NCBI RefSeq assembly: GCF_009742705.1
Contig: NZ_WPCU01000003.1
Coordinates: 199,262-263,261, forward strand
Length of the DNA: 64,000 nt
Direction: 5' to 3'
Source: Auraticoccus cholistanensis
GTDB taxonomy: Bacteria; Actinomycetota; Actinomycetes; Propionibacteriales; Propionibacteriaceae
Position numbers and translations under genes: made by a program
The notes under the pieces: model-generated
The model's database searches: none
The model's input: only the letters and a program-made list of their open reading frames with translations
Told to the model about the DNA's origin: nothing
In this document: positions 44,718 to 51,261 of the stretch, piece by piece
How positions within the stretch are numbered: the first letter of the stretch is position 1
How the letters are laid out: each line of letters opens with the position of its first letter

Positions 44718-45992
44718 GTGCTGCCCTGGAAGCTGCACGGTGACGGACGCTCGATCGGCTCCGGGGAGGTGGTGCACCCGCGCGAACGGCTGTCCTGGCC
44801 GGCGACCGTCGGGCTGGGTCTGCAGCACGTGGTGGCGATGTTCGGGGCGACCTTCCTGGTGCCCCTGCTGACCGGCTTCCCGCCGACGACCACGGTGCTG
44901 TTCTCCGGCATCGGCACCATCGTGTTCCTGCTGGTGACCGGCAACCGGCTGCCCAGCTACCTGGGGTCGTCGTTCGCCTTCATCGCCCCGATCACCGCCG
45001 CCAGCGCCGGCGGCGGGATCGGCGCGGCCCTGTTCGGCGTGGTCGTGGTCGGCATCGTGCTGGCCCTGGTGGGCCTGGTGGTGGTGCGCACCGGCACCGG
45101 CTGGATCGACGCCCTGATGCCGCCGGTCGTGGCCGGGGCGATCGTGGCCCTGATCGGGCTGAACCTGGCGCCCACCGCCCGGGACAACTTCGTCGCCGCG
45201 CCGCTGGTGGCCCTGGTCACGCTGACCGCGGTCATCCTGTGCACGGTGCTGCTGCGGGGGCTGCTGGGCCGGATGTCCATCGTGCTGGGGGTCGTGGTCG
45301 GCTACCTGGCGGCGGTGCTGTCGGGCCAGGTGGACTTCAGCGGCGTCCGCCAGGCCGCCTGGTTCGGGCTGCCGGACTTCGCCACCCCCACGATGGCCTG
45401 GTGGGCGCTGCCGGCGTTCCTGCCCGTGGTGCTGGTGCTGGTGGCCGAGAACGTGGGCCACGTCCGCTCGGTGGCCCACCTGACCGACCCGGGGCTCAAC
45501 CGGCTCACCGGCCGGGCGCTGCTGGCCGACGGCCTGGCGACCACGCTGGCCGGCTCCGTCGGCGGCTCGGGCACCACCACCTACGGCGAGAACATCGGCG
45601 TGATGGCCGCCACCCGGGTGTACTCCACCGCCGCCTACTGGGTGGCCGCGCTGTTCGCGGTGCTGCTGGGCTTCAGCCCCAAGTTCGGGGCGCTGGTCAA
45701 CACGATCCCGCCCGGGGTGCTGGGCGGCGTCACGACGGCCCTGTACGGGCTCATCGGCATCATCGGGGTGAAGATCTGGGTCGACAACCGGGTGGACTTC
45801 TCCCGCCCGGCGAACCAGTTCACCGCCGCCACCGCGCTGGTGGTCGGGGTGGCCAACTTCACCTTCGACCTCGACGGGCTCAGCTTCAACGGGATCGCGC
45901 TGGGCACCCTGGCCGCCATCGTGATCTACCACCTGATGACGACGCTGGAGCGGCTGCGCGGCGGAGGCGGCGCCTCGCCCGTGCACGAGTGA
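44718..45992 (+). CDS. NCS2-family uracil/xanthine permease
   Basis: Nucleobase:proton symporter of 424 residues with about 12-14 TM segments. The family motifs are visible: GLQHVVAMFGATFLVPLL at the N-terminus, VLVAENVGHVRSVA (substrate-binding Glu) in the middle, and GGSGTTTYGENIGVMAATRVYS in the TM10 region, a pattern closer to UraA than to UapA. GTG start with GAGGAAGGAGACCC upstream, 36 bases after the HAD gene. A hairpin terminator follows. Confidence 0.9.
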   Translation: MLPWKLHGDGRSIGSGEVVHPRERLSWPATVGLGLQHVVAMFGATFLVPLLTGFPPTTTVLFSGIGTIVFLLVTGNRLPSYLGSSFAFIAPITAASAGGGIGAALFGVVVVGIVLALVGLVVVRTGTGWIDALMPPVVAGAIVALIGLNLAPTARDNFVAAPLVALVTLTAVILCTVLLRGLLGRMSIVLGVVVGYLAAVLSGQVDFSGVRQAAWFGLPDFATPTMAWWALPAFLPVVLVLVAENVGHVRSVAHLTDPGLNRLTGRALLADGLATTLAGSVGGSGTTTYGENIGVMAATRVYSTAAYWVAALFAVLLGFSPKFGALVNTIPPGVLGGVTTALYGLIGIIGVKIWVDNRVDFSRPANQFTAATALVVGVANFTFDLDGLSFNGIALGTLAAIVIYHLMTTLERLRGGGGASPVHE

Positions 45993-46025
45993 GCCGCCCG
46001 GGCGGGAGTGGGCCGGGGACTCCAG

Positions 46026-46060
46026 CACGGGGGACGCCCGCCGCAGCGGCGTCCCCCGTG
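46026..46060. terminator. Hairpin terminator between the permease and whiB-like genes
   Basis: A 13-bp perfect stem (46026-46038 with 46048-46060) lies between convergent genes and can serve both. Confidence 0.75.
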
Positions 46061-46079
46061 ACCGGGCAGGTCGAGCGGG

Positions 46080-46646
46080 TCAGGCGGCGACCCGCGGCCG
46101 CCGGCCGGTGCCGCTGACCACGTCCTGGGCCACCGCGGCGACCTGCTCCGGGCTGGGGCGGCGGGCCGGGGCGGGGCGGGGCGTCGAGGCCTCGGTGCGG
46201 GCCCGGCGCAGGTGGCGCTTGACGGTGGAGAGGGAGCAGCCCAGCCGGTGCGCCAGGGTCTCCAGGCTCTCGTCGGGGTTCGCGCGGCGGAGCCGGAGCA
46301 CCTCCTCGTGGTCCACCTGGCGGTTGGGGGAGGTGACGCCGGCCAGCGTGTCGAAGTCCTCCGGGGTCACGGTGACACCCAGCCGGCGGCGGATCTCGGC
46401 GCGCTGGCGCTGGGTGGTCTGGGCCACGTAGCCGGAGACGTCGTGCTTGACCACCGCGTCGTAGAGGCAGCTCTTCAGCAGCGGGCAGCTCTCGCACAGG
46501 TTCTGCGCCTTGCGCACCATCATGGCGGCCTGGCGGCGTTCGTCGGGGCCTGCGCCGGCCGGTAGCCCCTCGTCCATCACCGGGTGCTGGAAGAGGTCGG
46601 CGAAATCGACGCAGCTGGGTCGCTTGCGTGCGCTGGCAGAAGTCAT
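46080..46646 (-). CDS. WhiB-family iron-sulfur regulator with C-terminal HTH
   Basis: Actinobacteria-specific 4Fe-4S regulator of 188 residues. Cluster ligands are C12, C51, C54 and C60 (C-x2-C-x5-C). The usual GVWGG turn is replaced by SGYVAQTTQRQR. A long extension (about 115-188) contains a plausible HTH (ESLETLAHRLGCSLSTVKRHLRRAR), so DNA contact may not rely only on sigma-factor binding. ATG 46646 follows GGGGGAAATACGCA. The open frame continues to 46814 but that part lies in the leader. Confidence 0.88.
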   Translation of the reverse strand: MTSASARKRPSCVDFADLFQHPVMDEGLPAGAGPDERRQAAMMVRKAQNLCESCPLLKSCLYDAVVKHDVSGYVAQTTQRQRAEIRRRLGVTVTPEDFDTLAGVTSPNRQVDHEEVLRLRRANPDESLETLAHRLGCSLSTVKRHLRRARTEASTPRPAPARRPSPEQVAAVAQDVVSGTGRRPRVAA

Positions 46647-46826
46647 TGCGTATTTCCCCCACGGATCTCGTTCGCTGGCGTTTCCGGAGGGTCTGACGTC
46701 GCGTCCGGTGTTTCCGGTTCCCTCCACTGTGCCGCGAATCATCGTGGCAGAACACGGCCCGGTGGGACAGGGCCAGATGTGGGAAGACCTACCTGACTGT
46801 TCTGGGGCGATCACCCAGAAGGCGGT

Positions 46827-46840
46827 GAGTACGTGTACTC
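46827..46840. promoter_or_regulatory. Inverted repeat GAGTAC-GT-GTACTC upstream of whiB-like gene
   Basis: A perfect 6+6 dyad with a 2-bp spacer, 181 bases before the whiB-like start, in a stretch with relatively low GC. It could be an operator for that gene; no specific protein is implied. Confidence 0.4.
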
Positions 46841-46940
46841 AGATGCGGAGGAGTCATTCGTACGGGCTTCTGGGCCCCTATTCCAGGCACCTGTCGGGAA
46901 TTGCACGGCCGGGTTCACCGGCGGTGTCGGGCGCGTGAAC

Positions 46941-46976
46941 GGACGCCTCCCGCGCCGGTGCGGCGGGGAGGCGTCC
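46941..46976 (-). terminator. Hairpin terminator after bpa
   Basis: An 11-bp perfect stem (46941-46951 with 46966-46976) lies 22 bases beyond the bpa stop on the minus strand. Confidence 0.7.
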
Positions 46977-46997
46977 GGACGTGCTCACGGGCGTGGC

Positions 46998-47612
46998 TCA
47001 GAGGTACATGCCGCTGCCGCGCTGGGGCGCCTGGGCGGCCGCGCGGTCCGCGCCGGGCAGCGCCCGACGCATCTGCTCCAGCTGGGCCCGGGCGGCCATC
47101 TGCTGGGCGAAGAGGGCGGTCTGGATGCCCTGGAACAGACCCTCCAGCCAGCCGACCAGCTGGGCCTGGGCGATGCGCAGCTCGGCGTCGGAGGGCACCT
47201 CGTCGCTGGTGAACGGCTCGCTGAGCCGCTCCAGCTCCTCGGCCAGCTCCTCCGACAGCCCCGACTTCAGCTCCTCGACCGCGCCCGCGTGGATGTCGCG
47301 GAGCCGGGTCCGGCTCGGGTCGTCCAGCGGGGCGGACTTCACCTCCTCGAGCAGGGTGCGGATCATCGTGCCGATCCGCATCACCTTGGCCGGCTGCTCG
47401 ACCATGTCGGTCACGGAGTCCTGCCCGTCGCGGGACCCGCCCTCCTCGACGACCTCGGAGTCCACCACGTCCTGACCCTGGGAGCCGCCGTCCGGGGCCT
47501 GCTGGACAGCCATCCCGTTGGGGGTCACCACGACCGTGCGACCGTCCTCGGTCTGCCCGGCGTAGATGGGGGCCTGCTGTGCGCGTGCGCTCTCCGGCTG
47601 GTTCTCGGTCAT
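46998..47612 (-). CDS. bpa: Bacterial proteasome activator Bpa/PafE
   Basis: ATP-independent ring-shaped activator that opens the 20S proteasome gate and feeds unfolded proteins. The 204-residue protein has the DUF2587 helical core (VMRIGTMIRTLLEEVKSAPLD; DAELRIAQAQLVGWLEGLFQGIQTALFAQQMAARAQLEQMRR) and ends in GSGMYL, an HbYX-type docking tail (GQYL in mycobacteria). The N-terminal about 70 residues are polar and probably disordered. ATG 47612 has TAGACT 7 bases upstream. Proteasome genes are outside the window. Confidence 0.95.
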   Translation of the reverse strand: MTENQPESARAQQAPIYAGQTEDGRTVVVTPNGMAVQQAPDGGSQGQDVVDSEVVEEGGSRDGQDSVTDMVEQPAKVMRIGTMIRTLLEEVKSAPLDDPSRTRLRDIHAGAVEELKSGLSEELAEELERLSEPFTSDEVPSDAELRIAQAQLVGWLEGLFQGIQTALFAQQMAARAQLEQMRRALPGADRAAAQAPQRGSGMYL

Positions 47613-47619
47613 GCGAGCG

Positions 47620-47625
47620 AGTCTA
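47620..47625 (-). promoter_or_regulatory. -10 hexamer TAGACT of bpa (leaderless)
   Basis: TAGACT on the minus strand lies 7 bases before the ATG at 47612. The divergent gene has its own GATACT at 47643-47648, so both promoters are packed into about 40 bases. Confidence 0.5.
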
Positions 47626-47654
47626 GGCCGGGCCCCGGAGGCGATACTGAACCG

Positions 47655-48179
47655 GTGCTGCACCTGGAGCTGCTCCCCGACCCGGCCACCGAGCTGCGGC
47701 TGCGGCAGGACTGGGCGCGACTGGAGGAGCGGGGTCTGCCCAACCTGTCGCGGCACCGGCGGGACTCGAACCGGCCGCACCTCACGGTGACCATCTCCGC
47801 CGACGAGGTGGCCGCCGCAGGTGTCGCGCCGCTGCTGCCGGACCTCCGCCGAGCCACGTCGACGCTGCCGCTGCCGCTCGCGCCCGCGGCGGTCTCGGTC
47901 TTCGGCACCGGGCCGTGGGTCCTGGTGCGCACGCTGGTGGTGACCCCGGCGCTGCTCGACCTCCACGCCCGCGTGCAGTCGGTGATGGGACGCCCCTGCG
48001 TGCCGCACCTGGCTCCGGGGGAGTGGGTGCCCCACACGACCATCGCCCGACGCCTGGACGCCGCCCAGGTCGCCGCGGCGCTGGAGGTCCTGCAGCCGGT
48101 GGAGCTCGCCGGCGCGGTGTGGGAGCGGGCGCGGCTGTGGGACTCCGCCCGGCAGCAGGTCACCGACGTGCCCCGCTGA
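47655..48179 (+). CDS. 2'-5' RNA ligase/phosphodiesterase-like (2H family) protein
   Basis: A 174-residue protein of the 2H phosphoesterase superfamily. It has the two H-x-T-x motifs, PHLTVTI at about residue 40 and PHTTIARR at about 125, which form the active site in RNA ligase/cyclic phosphodiesterases. GTG 47655 has GATACT 6 bases upstream and is divergent from bpa. Substrate unknown; RNA 2',3'-cyclic phosphate ends or ADP-ribose cyclic phosphates are the usual candidates. Confidence 0.82.
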   Translation: MLHLELLPDPATELRLRQDWARLEERGLPNLSRHRRDSNRPHLTVTISADEVAAAGVAPLLPDLRRATSTLPLPLAPAAVSVFGTGPWVLVRTLVVTPALLDLHARVQSVMGRPCVPHLAPGEWVPHTTIARRLDAAQVAAALEVLQPVELAGAVWERARLWDSARQQVTDVPR

Positions 48180-48232
48180 GACGCGCACCCGCCGCCGGCG
48201 GCGGGGGGACGTCCGGCTGCCAGACTGGCCGG

Positions 48233-48694
48233 GTGCGGGCGCTGCTGGTGACCGGGATGTCTGGTGTCGGGAAGTCCACCGTGCTGCGTGAGCTGGGCCT
48301 GCGGGGGCTGGAGGTCGTCGACACCGACGACCCGGGCTGGATCGAGGTGGTCGACGGCGAGCCGCTGTGGCGGCTGCCACGGGTCACCAGCCTGCTCGAC
48401 CGGCCACGGGATCGCCCGGTGGTGGTGCAGGGCACGGTCGCCAACCAGGGTGCCCTCTACCACCGCTTCGACGCGGTCGTGCTCCTGACGGCTCCCCGCG
48501 CCGTCGTGCTGCAGCGGATCCGGTCCCGCACCACGAACTCCTACGGCAAGGCACCGGCTGAGCTCGCGCGGATCGAGCAGGACCTCCGCGACGTCGAACC
48601 GCTGCTGCGGGCGGGCGCAACCCACGTGGTCGACACGTCGGCACCGCTGCCGGAGGTGGTCCTCGCCGTCGAGCGCATCGCCCGCGGCGCATGA
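48233..48694 (+). CDS. Small P-loop kinase-like ATPase
   Basis: A 153-residue protein with a Walker A at the extreme N-terminus (VTGMSGVGKSTVL) and a fold expected to resemble shikimate/adenylate-type kinases (AAA_18-like). VVVQGTVANQG and VVLLTAPRAVVLQRI fit the later core strands, and RTTNSYGKAPAEL the lid region. It probably phosphorylates a small molecule, unknown. GTG with CAGACT 6 bases upstream. Confidence 0.82.
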   Translation: MRALLVTGMSGVGKSTVLRELGLRGLEVVDTDDPGWIEVVDGEPLWRLPRVTSLLDRPRDRPVVVQGTVANQGALYHRFDAVVLLTAPRAVVLQRIRSRTTNSYGKAPAELARIEQDLRDVEPLLRAGATHVVDTSAPLPEVVLAVERIARGA

Positions 48695-48706
48695 GGTGCG
48701 AGGTGG

Positions 48707-49279
48707 TCAGCGCAGCTGCAGCCGCATCAGCACCCGGGGGAAGCCGCCGGAGACGGAGTCGGTCGGGGCGGCCAGGGTGAAGCCGACCCGCTCGAACAGG
48801 GCGCGGGTGCCCACGTAGGCCATGGTCAGGTCGACCTTCTGCCCCTGGTTGTCCACCGGGTAGCCCTCCACCGCGGGAGCACCCTCGCTGCGGGCGTACC
48901 CGACCGCGCCGGCGAGGAGGTCGACCGCGACGCCGCGACCGCGGTGGCCGGCGCGCACCTTGACGCACCACAGCGACCACACCGGCTGGTCGTCGACGTG
49001 GGGGATCTTGCGCGAGCGGGCGAAGGGCAGCTCCGAGCGCGGCGCGACCGCCGCCCAGCCGACGACCTCGCCGTCCTCGTAGGCCAGCACCCCCGGTGCG
49101 ACCGGGCGCCGGCACAGCTCGCGGACGTACTCGGCGCGGGCCGGCCCGACCAGCGAGCGGTTGGTCCGCGAGTCCAGCCGGTGGCTCAGGCACCAGCACA
49201 CCGAGGCCTGCGGGTCCCGCGGCCCGAGCACAGCCGCCACGTCCTCGAACACCCTCGCGGGACGCACGTCTCGCGGCAC
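48707..49279 (-). CDS. GNAT-family N-acetyltransferase
   Basis: Acetyl-CoA-dependent acetyltransferase of 190 residues. The CoA-binding motif A is visible as VRAGHRGRGVAVDLLAGAVGYA (about 112-133), preceded by the central strand WSLWCVKV. The N-terminus carries CWCLSH, an oddity also found in some actinobacterial GNATs. GTG start follows GGAGGAGGTC. Substrate unknown. Divergent from the ABC transporter genes, with tandem repeats between. Confidence 0.85.
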   Translation of the reverse strand: MPRDVRPARVFEDVAAVLGPRDPQASVCWCLSHRLDSRTNRSLVGPARAEYVRELCRRPVAPGVLAYEDGEVVGWAAVAPRSELPFARSRKIPHVDDQPVWSLWCVKVRAGHRGRGVAVDLLAGAVGYARSEGAPAVEGYPVDNQGQKVDLTMAYVGTRALFERVGFTLAAPTDSVSGGFPRVLMRLQLR

Positions 49280-49310
49280 GCCGACCTCCTCCGCCCAGGT
49301 GCACCGGTGC

Positions 49311-49376
49311 CGTCATCGTAAGGGGGGGCGTCATCGTAGAGGGGCGTCATCGTAAAGGGGTCGTCACTGTCGGTGG
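49311..49376 (+). repeat. Three to four tandem 16-18-bp repeats upstream of the ABC transporter genes
   Basis: CGTCATCGTA followed by A/G and a G-run occurs at 49311-49328, 49329-49344 and 49345-49361; a degenerate CGTCACTGTCGGTGG follows from 49362. The block ends about 8 bases upstream of the -10 TAGGCT (49384-49389), covering the expected -35 and upstream region. Confidence 0.85.
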
Positions 49377-49383
49377 GGCTCCC

Positions 49384-49389
49384 TAGGCT
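49384..49389 (+). promoter_or_regulatory. -10 hexamer TAGGCT of the ABC exporter pair
   Basis: TAGGCT lies 9 bases before the ATG at 49399, with no ribosome binding site. The tandem repeats lie directly upstream. Confidence 0.5.
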
Positions 49390-49398
49390 GACTCCGTC

Positions 49399-51261
49399 AT
49401 GCCTCTCTTCCCGCCGAGGGTGCGCGCCTACGCCGAGGACGCCACCGAGTTCCCGGACACCCGCAGCCCCTCGGCGTTCCTGCTCTGGATGATCCGCTCC
49501 CAGTGGCGGATCTACCTCGCCATGGTCGGGATCGGGGTGCTGTGGTTCCTGCCCGGCGCCGTCGGCCCCTACTTCCTCGGCCGCGCCATCGACTCCGGCG
49601 TCTCCAGCGGCGACTGGTCCGCGGTGGTGATGTGGTCGTCGGCGCTGCTGGGTGTGCTGGTGCTCGGCGTGGTCGCCGGCATCGTCGGGCACAGCCTGGA
49701 GGTCGCCTCCTGGCTGGTCGCCCTCTACGGCACCGTCATGCGGGTCACCCGCAAGAGCGTGCAGATGGGTCACGTGCTGCCGCGACGGACCCCGACCGGT
49801 GAGGTGCTGAGCGTCTCCGCCAGCGACTCCGACACCTTCGGCGCCACCCTCAACGTGGTGGCCCGCGCCACCAGCGGCGCCCTCGCCTTCCTGGTCGTGG
49901 CCGCGCTGGTGCTCAGCACGTCGGTGCCGCTGGGGCTGGTGGTGCTGCTGGCCGGCCCCGTGCTGGTCGGGGCGGCCGCCCCCCTGCTGCGCCCGCTGCA
50001 CCGGGCCCAGGCCGTCGAGCGGAACCGGATCTCCGAGCTGACCTCGATGGCCACCGACATCGTGGCCGGGCTGCGGATCCTGCGCGGCATCGGCGGTGAG
50101 GCCACCTTCGGGCGCAACTACACCCAGCAGTCCCAGCGTGCCCGCCAGGCCGGTGTGCGGGCCGGGCGCTGGCAGGCGGCCGTGGACGCCCTGGGCGTGC
50201 TGCTGTCGGGCCTGTTCCTGGTCACGCTCACCTGGCTGGGAGCGCGCGAGCTGGTGGCCGGGCGGATCTCGATCGGGCAGCTGATCAGCTTCTTCGGCTA
50301 CGCCGTCTTCGTGGTGCTGCCGATCCAGCTCTTCTTCGAGGCCGTCCGGGCCTGGGTGCAGGGTCTGGTGTCGGCGCGCAAGGCCACGGCCGTGCTCGGC
50401 CTGCAGCCGCCGTGGCAGGAGCCGGAGTCCCCGGCGGCCATCCCCGCCGGAGCCGAGCTGGTGGACGAGCGGTCGGGGGTGCGCATCCCCGCCGGACGTC
50501 TGGTCGTGGTGGTCAGCGGCGTCCCCGACGACTCCGCGGCGCTGGCCGACCGGCTCGGCCGCTACCTGCCCGACACCGGCACCCCGCCGAGCCTGGACGT
50601 GGACGAGTCGCTGAAGGGCCGGGCCCGCCGCGAGGCCAAGGCCGAGATGCAGCGGCTCCGCCGTGAGCGGGCGGTCGAGGACGAGGTCCGCGCCCGTGCC
50701 CGGTGGGGGGTCACCCTCGGCGGCGTCGACCTGTCCCAGCTGCCGGTGGCCGAGCTGCGCCGGCACGTGCTGGTCAGCGACGCGGCCAGCGCCGTGTTCG
50801 CGGGCACCCTGCAGCAGGCCGTCGACCCGCACCGCCGCGCCACCCGCGAGCAGGCCGAGCGGGCGCTGGACGCCGCCTCCGGCGAGGACGTCTACACGGC
50901 CCTGCCCGGCGGCTGGCAGGGCGTGCTGGACGAGCGGGGCCGCGGTCTCTCCGGCGGCCAGCGGCAGCGGCTGGTGCTGGCCCGCGCGCTGCTGGCCGAC
51001 CCGCCGGTGCTGGTGCTGGTGGAGCCCACCTCGGCCGTCGACGCGCACACCGAGGCCCGGATCGCGGCCCGGGTGCCGGAGCTGCGCCGGGGACGCACGA
51101 CCGTGGTGATGACCGTCTCGCCGCTGTGGCTGCACCACGCCGACGAGGTGATCTGGCTCGAGGACGGACGGCTGGCCGGTCAGGGCAGCCACACCGACCT
51201 GCTGGCCGAGCGCGGCTACCGCGACGTGGTGGCCCGGGGGATGGAGGTGAGCGATGTCTGA
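49399..51261 (+). CDS. ABC exporter half-transporter with degenerate nucleotide-binding site
   Basis: Type IV ABC exporter subunit of 620 residues: six TM helices (about 28-320) then an NBD. The NBD lacks a Walker A lysine: the expected place reads VVVVSGVPDDSAALADRL (about 368). The Walker B Asp is Val541 (LVLVEPTSAVD, Glu542 kept) and the H-loop His is replaced (MTVSPLW). The signature LSGGQ is intact (517-521). A charged insertion (about 395-430) sits in the NBD. It overlaps its partner gene by 8 bases and can act only as part of a heterodimer. Confidence 0.93.
   Translation: MPLFPPRVRAYAEDATEFPDTRSPSAFLLWMIRSQWRIYLAMVGIGVLWFLPGAVGPYFLGRAIDSGVSSGDWSAVVMWSSALLGVLVLGVVAGIVGHSLEVASWLVALYGTVMRVTRKSVQMGHVLPRRTPTGEVLSVSASDSDTFGATLNVVARATSGALAFLVVAALVLSTSVPLGLVVLLAGPVLVGAAAPLLRPLHRAQAVERNRISELTSMATDIVAGLRILRGIGGEATFGRNYTQQSQRARQAGVRAGRWQAAVDALGVLLSGLFLVTLTWLGARELVAGRISIGQLISFFGYAVFVVLPIQLFFEAVRAWVQGLVSARKATAVLGLQPPWQEPESPAAIPAGAELVDERSGVRIPAGRLVVVVSGVPDDSAALADRLGRYLPDTGTPPSLDVDESLKGRARREAKAEMQRLRRERAVEDEVRARARWGVTLGGVDLSQLPVAELRRHVLVSDAASAVFAGTLQQAVDPHRRATREQAERALDAASGEDVYTALPGGWQGVLDERGRGLSGGQRQRLVLARALLADPPVLVLVEPTSAVDAHTEARIAARVPELRRGRTTVVMTVSPLWLHHADEVIWLEDGRLAGQGSHTDLLAERGYRDVVARGMEVSDV

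Larger units (their letters stand above)
46647..46997. other. 351-base gap upstream of the whiB-like gene
   Basis: No gene is supported. It should contain a long 5' leader and the promoter of the whiB-like gene, a common trait of this family. Visible structure: inverted repeat GAGTAC-GT-GTACTC (46827-46840) and a terminator-like hairpin (46941-46976) belonging to bpa. The plus-strand open frame starting at 46833 has no coding character. Confidence 0.6.

Noticed and set aside
46833-47650. Plus-strand coding region upstream of the 2H-family gene
   Set aside because: It is antisense to bpa and the whiB leader, with low-complexity composition; the 2H protein begins at GTG 47655.
49399-51261. Subunit 1 of the ABC pair as a pseudogene because Walker A is missing
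   Set aside because: The frame is complete, the signature motif is intact, the gene overlaps its partner, and all losses map to one composite site, which indicates functional asymmetry instead of decay.
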